64,000 nucleotides of DNA, taken from contig NZ_QGDT01000005.1 in assembly GCF_003149085.1 (NCBI RefSeq), positions 124,001 through 188,000 on the forward strand, in the 5' to 3' direction. The number at the start of each line of letters is the position of its first letter. The stretch's first letter is position 1. Made by a program: the position numbers and the translations under genes. Positions 8,978-17,393 of this stretch are shown piece by piece. The notes under the pieces are model-generated. The model worked only from the letters and a program-made list of their open reading frames with translations. It ran no database searches and was not told the origin of the DNA. Origin of the DNA: Dyadobacter jejuensis. Its GTDB lineage: Bacteria; Bacteroidota; Bacteroidia; Cytophagales; Spirosomataceae.

Positions 8978-9053
8978 AATCTTCAAATTTATAACGGTTA
9001 GGAATTACAAGCTAGTCACGATTCAAACGGCCTGGTTTGCTTCATTTTAATTC

Positions 9054-10355
9054 ATGAAAAAGATGAAAAAACAATTTAAACCTACATGGGCTTGGATGGG
9101 CCTTTTATTGATTTGTGGAGCTAGCTCTTGCTCCCAAAAGGCTAGCCCCAAGCTTACAAGCCAGGCGGCCGATGCTTCTGTGGCTAAGGTCTTTCCGCAT
9201 AAGATGCCTACCGAGAAGCCCGACTTTCCGATGAGTGCGGCCATGGAACGCATGTTCGACTACCCTGCTCCTAGGGTCCACGATAATGAACTTTTTAGTC
9301 AGTTTAAATACACCCGACTAGAGGGGTTTGATTACCATGGAGGCGATGGGACCGTATCGAGGCGCGATCCTTCCCGTCCGATATTGGTGAACGGGACCTA
9401 TTACATTTGGTACACCAAAAGAGATACCAAGGTGCCTCCTATAGGCTGGGATAAGGCTGCCGAAGTGACCGACGAGATCCCATCGACCGATTGGGACCTT
9501 TGCGATATTTGGTATGCCACCAGTAAGGACGGTATTACCTGGGCCGAGCAAGGCGTAGCCGTTGCTAGGCCACCAAAGCCTAGCCCGGGGTGGCGCTCGG
9601 TATGTACCCCCGACATACTGGTATGGAAAGGAAAGTACTATTTATACTATCAAGCTTTCAATGAGCCCAGTGGGCTAAAAGGAGATTGGTGCCCAGTGTC
9701 TGTGTCCTATGCCGACTCCCCCAATGGTCCCTGGACCCATGGAGGCGACGAGGTAATTCCCTTTGGCAAAAAAGGGGAGTGGGATCAGGATGCTACCCAC
9801 GATCCATTTCCTATCGTATACAAAGGGAAAATTTATCTGTATTATAAAGCGGCCTATAACAAATGGCCCGACGATCGCAAGCATTATGCTGTAGCCCATG
9901 GCTTGGTTACGGCCACCGATCCACTAGGGCCATTCACTAAGCACCCCCTCAATCCAGTGCTTAATTCGGGCCATGAAACCACCTATTTCCCCTTCAAAGG
10001 AGGTGTTGCTGCGTTAGCCATTAAAGATGGGAACGAAAGGGAAACCATTCAATACTCCGAGGACGGTGTCAACTTTCATATTGCATCGGTGGTGTCCTTG
10101 ACTCCCACCGCTGCTGCGCCTTATGCCGCCGATATGTTTACCAACACCTCCGACGGGCGCGGTATTACCTGGGGGCTATGTCACTTTGTGAATGCTGGTG
10201 CCCCTAAAAAGGGGTATTCTATTATTGCTCGCTTCGACTGTGACCTAAGTTTGGACAATAACGATCCCCGATTCAAAGATACTGGCGTATGGCATAAACC
10301 CGAAGTGTATTTCCAACAAGGAATCAACCACGATCACGCTCCCGAAAAGCGCTAG
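9054..10355 (+). CDS. GH117-like glycoside hydrolase (neoagarooligosaccharide hydrolase family), lipoprotein
   Basis: A 433-residue protein with a lipoprotein-type signal (MGLLLICGASSC). The body matches family GH117: PILVNGTYYIWYTKRD, WDLCDIWYATSKDG, the CTPDILVWKGKYYLYYQ blade and HDPFPIVYKGKIYLYYK are the blade motifs of this five-bladed propeller family. Characterised members release 3,6-anhydro-L-galactose from neoagaro-oligosaccharides, but the family also contains clades of other or unknown specificity. The start ATG at 9054 is followed by a second in-frame ATG at 9063; either gives the same signal. It follows two oxidoreductases and a propeller glycosidase and precedes a related propeller protein and a sulfatase, suggesting a sulfated galactan or similar glycan (inference). 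No agarase or carrageenase lies in the window. Confidence 0.75.
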   Translation: MKKMKKQFKPTWAWMGLLLICGASSCSQKASPKLTSQAADASVAKVFPHKMPTEKPDFPMSAAMERMFDYPAPRVHDNELFSQFKYTRLEGFDYHGGDGTVSRRDPSRPILVNGTYYIWYTKRDTKVPPIGWDKAAEVTDEIPSTDWDLCDIWYATSKDGITWAEQGVAVARPPKPSPGWRSVCTPDILVWKGKYYLYYQAFNEPSGLKGDWCPVSVSYADSPNGPWTHGGDEVIPFGKKGEWDQDATHDPFPIVYKGKIYLYYKAAYNKWPDDRKHYAVAHGLVTATDPLGPFTKHPLNPVLNSGHETTYFPFKGGVAALAIKDGNERETIQYSEDGVNFHIASVVSLTPTAAAPYAADMFTNTSDGRGITWGLCHFVNAGAPKKGYSIIARFDCDLSLDNNDPRFKDTGVWHKPEVYFQQGINHDHAPEKR

Positions 10356-10563
10356 TGGGCCATGCTTAGAGCCGGTAATGCTAGAATTGTTTAATAAGAT
10401 ACTGATATGATACCATTTAGTGTTTCTTAATAAATTTAAGTTTGTGTGTGGTTATTGCTGGAAGTAGATATCAGATGGGTCTCCGTGGCCCAGCTGATAC
10501 CTTCCTAATGATGATTGTCGACGTAAGGCCATAGAACTTAGAACTTAAGAAAGTATCAGATGA

Positions 10564-13011
10564 ATGAAACATTTTAGCCCTAAGTCGTTTTACCTATTGA
10601 TGCTGGTCATTTTTGTGTTCCACAAGAATGGGTTCAGTCAGATTGCCCTATTAGGCGATAATGCTCCATTCGCTAATAAACTTGATGGTGATTTTAATGC
10701 CGTCTGGGCGAGTTGGAGAGCCGCTAAGCAGTCACCCTATTGGACCACCAGGGTAGTTAAAGGCAACGAACCCATGGGAGTCCATGAAGGAGCCTTGTTT
10801 AGTATGAATGAGCTGGGAGTTGCCGAGTCTATGAGGCTAAGCGGTACTGCCGATTATCCTGAGCCTAGGGTAGGGGATGTTTGGAATTGGAGTTTTGGTG
10901 CCGACTTGGAGTATATCAGTAAGGGGACGATTTCACTCAGTTTGGTTTTTGCTGATCATGAGCAACTCTTGGCAGAGAAAGTTGCCCTTCATGGTTCCGA
11001 TAAAGTCATAGAACATTTTTCGGGAACTTATACCCTCACTGCCCAGGACGTAAAAATGGGCTTTCCCTTTGTTAGAGCTACTTTCTATTCGGGGGAGGGT
11101 ATCAAAGTTTTTTTAGATTATGTCAACATCAATGTTGCTACTCCTGAATTGCCCGCTCCGGTGCTAAGGGGGGAGGCCAGCAAGGAGGGGGTTCTGCTCC
11201 AATGGGAGGATAACCTGGCCGCTACAGCAACAAGCTATGCCATTTACAGGTCTACCTCGGAGAGGGAGGGTTATCAAAAAATTGGAGCTTGCGCGGCTCA
11301 GTCGTTTCTTGATACTACCATTGTGAATGGTATCAATTACACCTATGTGCTTACCAAGTCGGCAAGGGAATCCTCGAGGTCCAATAAGGTCAACATTCGG
11401 AGACTCGACCGGGATGCGCCTGCCCCTCCGCAGGATTTGGCGGTACAGGTCTACGATACTGAAATAAAACTGATGTGGTCGAAGTCTGTCGACAAGGATG
11501 TCTCTCATTATGCGGTGTACCGAACCGATGCCCGAGGTGGTAATGCCGTTGAGATAGCTCATCATTTGAAGCATAATTCCTATTTGGATTTTACTCCGGA
11601 AAAAGGTGTTGAGAACATATACACGGTATATGCTTATGACTATAGCGGAAATAAAAGTGCGGCTTCACCGTCGATTAAGTCCAAGGTGAAGGCGGTGTTT
11701 GGGGCTTCCTTTAGTGACCTTATATTGCCAATGCCCATTCATAAAGGGCTGCGTTCCGATGTATGGGGTGCTCCTGGCGTAGTACCGAGGGACCCCGACA
11801 ATGGCATTGAGGACAAGGATTGGTCCTATTGGGGAGGGCGACCCGTTGAAGATCCCGATGGTCAGTACCATATGTTGGTGACTAGGTGGCCAGCTAATGC
11901 TACCAAGGGGCATTGGGAGTGGCCCAATTCGACTGTGGCGCACGCCGTAGCAAAAAAGCCCACCGGGCCCTACCTAGTCAAGGATACGTTGGCCTATGAA
12001 GCCCACCAGGGCTATGGCCACAATCCAGATATTATACTGCTCAATGATGGGACTTTTATGCTTTATTCTTTAATAAATTGGGAGCCCACTTTATTTACTT
12101 CAAAAAGCATGAATGGGCCGTGGAGTCGCCTTGGAGTGATCACCATCGATACCCTCAATCTTAGGGATAACCCCAGTTTATTTTATCGGTACCAGAGAAA
12201 TTTGTCGGGGGTGCATCTCGACGATGGAAGGTTCCTCTTTGTCACCAAGGCGGGGGCGATGATGATTAGCCAAGGGGTCGATCCTTTGGGGCCTTATCGT
12301 GTGCTTACCAAGGCGCTGGAAGGGAGTTGGGTCATTCCAGAAAAATATAGAAACTCTAATTATGAAGATCCAGTAATATGGAAAGATGATGTTCAATTTC
12401 ATATGATTATCAATGCCTTTTTGGATTATAGGGCCATCTATCTCCGCTCACCCGATGGAATCCATTGGAAGTTCAACCCTGGCACTGCCTATACCCCCAA
12501 TAATACCCGCTATCAGGATGGCACCCAAACGCATTGGTATAAGCTAGAGCGTCCTCACGTGTTACAGGATGGATTGGGCAGAGCCACGCATTTATCCTTA
12601 GCGGTCATAGACGTACCCAAGGCCGACGATTTGGCAAGGGATAACCATAGCTCGAAAAATATCGTAATCCCGCTGACCGTACCCAAGCAGATTAGGCTTC
12701 TTACTAAGGAACCTATCAATAAAAAGATCAACATAAAACTGCTGATTAAATCTGAAAAGGGATTTGATGCCCAGAATGATATAGACTTAAACAGCTTACG
12801 TTTTGGAGCATCTGAAGAGGTAGATTTTGGTAATGGAATGGTGATGGTTAAGGCTAAAAAACGGGGAAAAGATTTGTTAGTTGTTTTTGGTAAAGAGGGC
12901 CATGGGCTTACTGAAAAGGATTTTACCGGCAAACTTTTAGGGTTTACAAAAGAACATCAATTGATATTGCGATATGTAAAACTTATGAGTAATCTAAAAT
13001 ATGAGGAGTAA
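10564..13011 (+). CDS. Multidomain secreted protein: jelly-roll-like domain, two FN3 domains, glycosidase-like beta-propeller
   Basis: An 815-residue protein with a signal peptide (MKHFSPKSFYLLMLVIFVFHKNGFSQ). Residues about 30-190 look like a beta-sandwich carbohydrate-binding domain. Two fibronectin type III-like domains follow (about 195-280, containing LQWEDN, and 290-375, containing LMWSKSVDKDVSHYAVYR). Residues about 390-705 form a five-bladed propeller related to the protein at 7859-8977, including STVAHAVA, GHNPDIILL, YEDPVIW and KLERPHVLQ. The C-terminal 100 residues are unassigned. The preceding 208 bases separate it from the GH117-like gene, and it overlaps the sulfatase start by 11 bases, so these two are translationally coupled. 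It is probably a periplasmic or surface glycosidase with binding modules; catalytic activity is inferred from the fold only. Confidence 0.7.
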   Translation: MKHFSPKSFYLLMLVIFVFHKNGFSQIALLGDNAPFANKLDGDFNAVWASWRAAKQSPYWTTRVVKGNEPMGVHEGALFSMNELGVAESMRLSGTADYPEPRVGDVWNWSFGADLEYISKGTISLSLVFADHEQLLAEKVALHGSDKVIEHFSGTYTLTAQDVKMGFPFVRATFYSGEGIKVFLDYVNINVATPELPAPVLRGEASKEGVLLQWEDNLAATATSYAIYRSTSEREGYQKIGACAAQSFLDTTIVNGINYTYVLTKSARESSRSNKVNIRRLDRDAPAPPQDLAVQVYDTEIKLMWSKSVDKDVSHYAVYRTDARGGNAVEIAHHLKHNSYLDFTPEKGVENIYTVYAYDYSGNKSAASPSIKSKVKAVFGASFSDLILPMPIHKGLRSDVWGAPGVVPRDPDNGIEDKDWSYWGGRPVEDPDGQYHMLVTRWPANATKGHWEWPNSTVAHAVAKKPTGPYLVKDTLAYEAHQGYGHNPDIILLNDGTFMLYSLINWEPTLFTSKSMNGPWSRLGVITIDTLNLRDNPSLFYRYQRNLSGVHLDDGRFLFVTKAGAMMISQGVDPLGPYRVLTKALEGSWVIPEKYRNSNYEDPVIWKDDVQFHMIINAFLDYRAIYLRSPDGIHWKFNPGTAYTPNNTRYQDGTQTHWYKLERPHVLQDGLGRATHLSLAVIDVPKADDLARDNHSSKNIVIPLTVPKQIRLLTKEPINKKINIKLLIKSEKGFDAQNDIDLNSLRFGASEEVDFGNGMVMVKAKKRGKDLLVVFGKEGHGLTEKDFTGKLLGFTKEHQLILRYVKLMSNLKYEE

Positions 13012-14809
13012 ATATTATATTATCAAAATGGCCTTTGCTTTAAGCCTATTCCTGGCCGTTCATTCCCTGCTCTATGGGCAGCAAAGTGTAAGCAGGAGGC
13101 CAAATGTGATACTGATTCTGACCGACGACCAAGGCATTGGTGACTTAGGTTGTCATGGAAATCCATGGTTAAAGACGCCTAACATCGATTCTTTTTATGA
13201 GCATGCAGTTCGGTTTACTAATTTTCATGTGAGTCCGATGTGTACCCCAACCCGTGGGGCCTTAATGACCGGCCGATACCCCATCCATAATGGAGCTTGG
13301 GCTACCTATAAAGGCAGGGATGCTTTGTCGGAACGGGCTTATACCATGGCCGATTTATTCCAGAGAAATGGTTACGCAACCGGGTTGTTTGGAAAATGGC
13401 ATCTGGGAGATAATTACCCTGTGAGGCCTACGGATTCTGGATTTGATGTCGCCCTACACCATCTGGCAGGCGGTGTAGGGGAACTGTCGGACTATTGGGG
13501 GAATAATTACTTCGATGACGTATATTTTATGAATAATAAGCCGGTACAATTTAAAGGGTACTGCACCGATGTCTGGTTCGATCAGGCTATGAGATTTATG
13601 AAATCAAAGAAGGATGCCCCATTTTTCGTTTATTTGCCTACCAACGCCCCGCACACTCCTTTGTACGTCGATCAGAAATATGCGAAGCCTTATCAAGCGC
13701 TAGAAAAGGAGCATAAAATTGTGAGTGCCGATTATTATGGAATGTTAGCTAATCTTGACGAAAATTTTGGAAAATTAGAGGCCTTCTTAAAGGAAAATAA
13801 CTTAGCTGATAATACTATTCTTATTTTTATGACAGATAATGGTACGGCCAATGGGATAAGTCAGGATGGTACAGTAGGATATAATATGGGTTTGCGAGGC
13901 CGAAAGGGGGACCAGATCGATGGAGGCCATAGAGTCCCGTTTTTTATACAATGGATAGAAGGGAATATCCATGGCGGCTGGGACATAGAGCAAGCGGCGG
14001 CTCATGTAGACTTGCTGCCTACCCTCGCTAATTTGTGCCAGATCGATCTTCCTAGTGATTTATTATTGGATGGTGTGAACCTATCGGCACTGATGCAACA
14101 CAAGGGGGCTAGGATCGAGGAGAGAAATCTATTTATCCATTATCGACAGGATTGGCGACCTCCCACGGACATAGACAATACTTGTGTGATCATGAACCAG
14201 TGGCGATTAGTCAATGGCAACGAACTCTATGACCTGTCGAAGGACAGAATGCAATTGGAAAATGTAGCTGCCAAGTATCCTGAATTGGCCCAAAGGATGA
14301 GGGACGAGAATGCGGGTTTTGTTAGATCCGCCAAAACTACTACCGAATATACAGAGTTTCCAGTGGCTGTATTAGGTAACCCAAGCCAAACTGAAATCAA
14401 ACTTACTATCCAACATGCCATCGGGGAAAATCCGGGCTTTTGGAAGAGCGAGCAAGTGGCAGAAGGATTAAAATGTGGCAATAATACCCATGCTATTAAA
14501 GTGGAGAAAGAAGGGATGTACCGCATTGCTTGCAGGAGATGGCCCAAGGAATGCTCAGGGCCAATATTAGGAATTCCCTCCAAAAATCCTAAAAATTGGT
14601 TCTCCTATAAGGCTATTACCCCCGACAAGGTCAGGATTCAAGTGGCCAATCAGATGTTGGAAAAAAACATTGGCCCCACTGATGAAGAGATAGCTTTTGA
14701 GGTATACCTCGAAAAAGGGAAAACTTTTTTAGTAAGCGATTTTATTGAAGGTAAAAATAGATATGGCGTGTATTATACATATATCACAACACTGCCTGAG
14801 AAGCCTTAG
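13001..14809 (+). CDS. S1-family sulfatase
   Basis: A 602-residue formylglycine sulfatase of family S1. After a signal peptide ending near YGQQ, residues 34-44 (PNVILILTDDQ) provide metal-binding D42 and D43. C81 in the C-T-P-T-R signature is the residue converted to formylglycine, followed by GALMTGRYP. K132 and H134 in GKWHLG and D279-N280 in MTDNGT fit the remaining active-site positions. Residues about 460-602 are an added beta-rich domain common in arylsulfatases of polysaccharide loci. It removes sulfate esters from a glycan in the periplasm; maturation needs a sulfatase-maturing enzyme (anSME or FGE), absent from this window. It overlaps the upstream gene by 11 bases and is the last gene before a terminator. 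Confidence 0.93.
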   Translation: MRSKYYIIKMAFALSLFLAVHSLLYGQQSVSRRPNVILILTDDQGIGDLGCHGNPWLKTPNIDSFYEHAVRFTNFHVSPMCTPTRGALMTGRYPIHNGAWATYKGRDALSERAYTMADLFQRNGYATGLFGKWHLGDNYPVRPTDSGFDVALHHLAGGVGELSDYWGNNYFDDVYFMNNKPVQFKGYCTDVWFDQAMRFMKSKKDAPFFVYLPTNAPHTPLYVDQKYAKPYQALEKEHKIVSADYYGMLANLDENFGKLEAFLKENNLADNTILIFMTDNGTANGISQDGTVGYNMGLRGRKGDQIDGGHRVPFFIQWIEGNIHGGWDIEQAAAHVDLLPTLANLCQIDLPSDLLLDGVNLSALMQHKGARIEERNLFIHYRQDWRPPTDIDNTCVIMNQWRLVNGNELYDLSKDRMQLENVAAKYPELAQRMRDENAGFVRSAKTTTEYTEFPVAVLGNPSQTEIKLTIQHAIGENPGFWKSEQVAEGLKCGNNTHAIKVEKEGMYRIACRRWPKECSGPILGIPSKNPKNWFSYKAITPDKVRIQVANQMLEKNIGPTDEEIAFEVYLEKGKTFLVSDFIEGKNRYGVYYTYITTLPEKP

Positions 14810-14855
14810 ACGGCCATTTCCATTCCGTTTGTCATGGTCCCATTTGGTTATTCTC

Positions 14856-14898
14856 GAGGTATCGGTGCTTTAATAGGCGCCAATACCTCAAGGTTTTT
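14856..14898 (+). terminator. Rho-independent terminator after the sulfatase operon
   Basis: The arms GAGGTATCGGTGC (14856-14868) and GCGCCAATACCTC (14877-14889) pair with one G-T wobble and one mismatch and are followed by five T at 14894-14898. It lies between the convergent sulfatase and SugE-like genes and would end the rightward transcript. Confidence 0.65.
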
Positions 14899-14899
14899 C

Positions 14900-15226
14900 T
14901 CAATGCGATACCGCTTTGAGCCCTATGATAGAGCCGATCAGGGTGATGATAAAGAATATACGCCAAAAACTGGCGGGGTCTTTAAATACGAAAATCCCCA
15001 TTAATACGGTTCCTACTGCACCTATGCCGGTCCACACCGCATAGGCCGTGCCAATGGGCAGTGATTGTGTGGCCCTGATCAGCAAGGCCATACTAATAGA
15101 CAGTGATAATAAAAAGCCAATATACCACCTGGTGGCCTCTGTGCCAGTGGTTTCCTTAGCCTTTCCCAAACAAGAGGCGAAGGCTACTTCAAAAAGTCCG
15201 GCGATAATTAAGATAATCCAATTCAT
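14900..15226 (-). CDS. sugE: Small multidrug resistance family exporter, SugE/Gdx-like
   Basis: A 108-residue protein with four membrane helices. E13 in the first helix is the conserved proton/substrate-coupling glutamate of SMR transporters, and LPIGTAYAVWTGIGAVG in helix 3 is the signature of the SugE/Gdx subtype, whose characterised members export guanidinium; EmrE-type proteins have a different sequence here. It acts in the inner membrane as an antiparallel dimer. The gene is convergent with the sulfatase and lies downstream of, but separated by a terminator from, the leftward SusCD operon. I saw no guanidine riboswitch in the 228 bases upstream. Its place in a carbohydrate region appears incidental. 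Confidence 0.88.
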   Translation of the reverse strand: MNWIILIIAGLFEVAFASCLGKAKETTGTEATRWYIGFLLSLSISMALLIRATQSLPIGTAYAVWTGIGAVGTVLMGIFVFKDPASFWRIFFIITLIGSIIGLKAVSH

Positions 15227-15376
15227 GCTGTTAATATTTAATGGGGCAAGATCGAGAAGATTTTCTAGATATACTCGGAAATGAAGCGGGAAATTGGACT
15301 ATTTTCACTACTGTCTTCTGTGTTTTTTTCAAAGACATTCAGGGATAGCCAGTTGGTACGTCCTGCCTAAAGAAAA

Positions 15377-15405
15377 ACTCCCCGGCGCATATGCACACGG
15401 GGAGT
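15377..15405 (-). terminator. Terminator of the leftward FecR-SusC-SusD operon
   Basis: Perfect 7-bp arms ACTCCCC (15377-15383) and GGGGAGT (15399-15405) enclose a loop containing the self-complementary GCATATGC. On the minus strand the hairpin is followed by TTTTTCTTT, so it ends the transcript about 50 bases after the SusD stop. Confidence 0.75.
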
Positions 15406-15454
15406 CTTAAATGCTCAAATTCCAGGAAAAGAAAGTTAATTGACAGGGGTCAGC

Positions 15455-17371
15455 TTACCATCCTGGATTTTGAACAAGGTTAGGGTTTAGGTTTATTTGT
15501 GTTGTGGAAATGGGTTGAAGGTAATTTTTAATGGCAAATCGGCGGTTGGAGGCCAGTTCCGAAATGATGGCACCCGGCTTGGTGGTTGCTATACCTGGGT
15601 AGGTTGAAACTGTGATTTCCGACTGCAGAATATTGGCCTCCCCATAAGACGCTTTATTCAGAATAGGGTTGCCTGTATTGGGGTTAATGGCCGTAGAGTA
15701 CTCCGTTTCTTCCCCATTATATTTGATATAAATACCACAAATCGGCTGTCCTGCCATTTCATCTTGTGCGATTCCCCACCGGCATAAATCTGTGATGCGC
15801 TGTCCTTCGCCATGTAATTCTATGGCTCTTTCTCTCCGTATTTCTCCTAATAAGGTTAGGTCACTATATGGGGCGATCAGGGCATGGGTGAGGGGAGCTA
15901 CTCCGGCCCGATCTCTAACCACGTTGATAGAGTAATTGAGGTCGGCATCCGAAATCTCTCCGTTACCTAGCTCTGCAGTGGCTTCCGCATAGATCAAATA
16001 AATTTCGGCCATTCGGATATGGAGGTAGTCGGCTGACTCTTGGTTGGTAACCCGGTCGTTGCTTTCCGTCCCAAATTTGCGGCTATTGTATCCCCACGAT
16101 CCATTCAGATTAGGGATATATTGGTAGGTAGTAGAGGCTAAGGTAGTGATATCGATGGCGTAGTTAGAGCCGGCATTGTTAGAGCCCCATCCCCAGTACC
16201 AGTCCATAGGCTTCTGTATGGTGGAGGTAAGCCGGTAGTCGCGATTCTCGTATTCGGAGGTCATGGTCTTATATCCTTGGAATAGGGGAGAGTGCTGAAC
16301 TGGCAAGCCGTCGGTACACAGGGCCATGTCCATATATTTACGACTTGGCTTAGCGGGTTTGGAGTGGGTGAGGTTGGTGCCTCCCCGTCGCAAATTAAAG
16401 TCGTATACACTCCTAAATATAGCTTCATGATTAGACGCCTTGGTCAACCCATTGGGGTTGGAGCCGGCATCTTCCAAATTGAAGAGATAGTAATAGCTCG
16501 TATGGGCATACATTTCTGGGTTAGCCACTCCACCAGCCGTAACCGACTCCATTCCTTTCCAGAGCGAGAACTGCCCCCCGTCGATGAGCTCTTTGGAGAG
16601 GGTCTTGGCTATGGTCAGGTATTCTTTGTATTTGTTGGCATCGTAGCCCGCCGAACCGGCTCCAGCGCTGGTGCCATCTCCATCGGTGGCTGTCTTTACA
16701 TATTTTTCCCAGGTACCTTCATATAGGGCTATGCGGGCCTTTAAGGCTTTGGCGGCTTCAACAGTCACATGGCCATCGTTAGCGGTGCTCGCCTTAGTGA
16801 CGGCCCCTTTGGTAAGGTTTTCGATAGCCGCATCCAGATCCTTCATGATTTGGGCCATTACCTGATAGCGCGACGCCCTGGGGCCAAATACAATTTCAGA
16901 ACTTGGGTCGGTCACTTCTGTGGCAATGGGTACTCCACCAAAGCGTTTTAGCAGGAAGAAATGATGCCAAGCCCTGAAAAAGTAGGCCTGACCGGTGTAA
17001 CCGGCTATTTCGTCCTTATTGGGATAAGCGTCGGTTTTGGAAAGGAAAACGTTGACCGTCCGCAACCATGCATAGGCTTTGTCCCAGTATTCGTCGGTCG
17101 TGGTGGCGGTATTGGTGCCGCTACCGTCGGCGGTGGGTGCCGAGCTCATGTCCGATCCATTATCGAAATTGATGGCATAGGTGGTATTACCGTTCCACGC
17201 ATATACATTGGTATGCAGGTTGTCGGCGCCAGCCTTTATTTCCGCTACAGTCTTGAAATACGCCGCTTCGGTGACGGAAGCCTGCGGGTTTTGGTCGAGT
17301 ATATCCGTACAGCTCGTTGCGGAAGCTAGCAACATGATGGCGGCAACAATATTTTTATTTATGATTTTCAT
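15455..17371 (-). CDS. SusD/RagB-family outer-membrane lipoprotein
   Basis: A 638-residue surface glycan-binding lipoprotein. The signal ends in ASATSC with C21 as the lipidated cysteine, followed by TDILDQNPQASVTEAAYF, the usual SusD N-terminal pattern. The TPR-containing helical region (FFRAWHHFFLLKRFGGVP, AKALKARIALYEGT) is recognisable, and the protein ends in the family hallmark NPNLVQNPGW. It forms the lid of the SusC transporter encoded immediately upstream (22 bases away). The ligand is unknown. A terminator follows about 50 bases downstream. Confidence 0.95.
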   Translation of the reverse strand: MKIINKNIVAAIMLLASATSCTDILDQNPQASVTEAAYFKTVAEIKAGADNLHTNVYAWNGNTTYAINFDNGSDMSSAPTADGSGTNTATTTDEYWDKAYAWLRTVNVFLSKTDAYPNKDEIAGYTGQAYFFRAWHHFFLLKRFGGVPIATEVTDPSSEIVFGPRASRYQVMAQIMKDLDAAIENLTKGAVTKASTANDGHVTVEAAKALKARIALYEGTWEKYVKTATDGDGTSAGAGSAGYDANKYKEYLTIAKTLSKELIDGGQFSLWKGMESVTAGGVANPEMYAHTSYYYLFNLEDAGSNPNGLTKASNHEAIFRSVYDFNLRRGGTNLTHSKPAKPSRKYMDMALCTDGLPVQHSPLFQGYKTMTSEYENRDYRLTSTIQKPMDWYWGWGSNNAGSNYAIDITTLASTTYQYIPNLNGSWGYNSRKFGTESNDRVTNQESADYLHIRMAEIYLIYAEATAELGNGEISDADLNYSINVVRDRAGVAPLTHALIAPYSDLTLLGEIRRERAIELHGEGQRITDLCRWGIAQDEMAGQPICGIYIKYNGEETEYSTAINPNTGNPILNKASYGEANILQSEITVSTYPGIATTKPGAIISELASNRRFAIKNYLQPISTTQINLNPNLVQNPGW

Positions 17372-17393
17372 ATTCGTTATTTCTAATGGTTAA

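Noticed and set aside
9054-14809. Calling the first operon an agarolytic locus.
   Set aside because: Only a GH117-like gene supports it; no endo-agarase, beta-agarase or anhydrogalactose pathway genes are present.
15227-15454. A guanidine riboswitch upstream of the SugE-like gene.
   Set aside because: No conserved ykkC-type motifs were recognised in the upstream region; the only strong structure there is the terminator of the SusCD operon.
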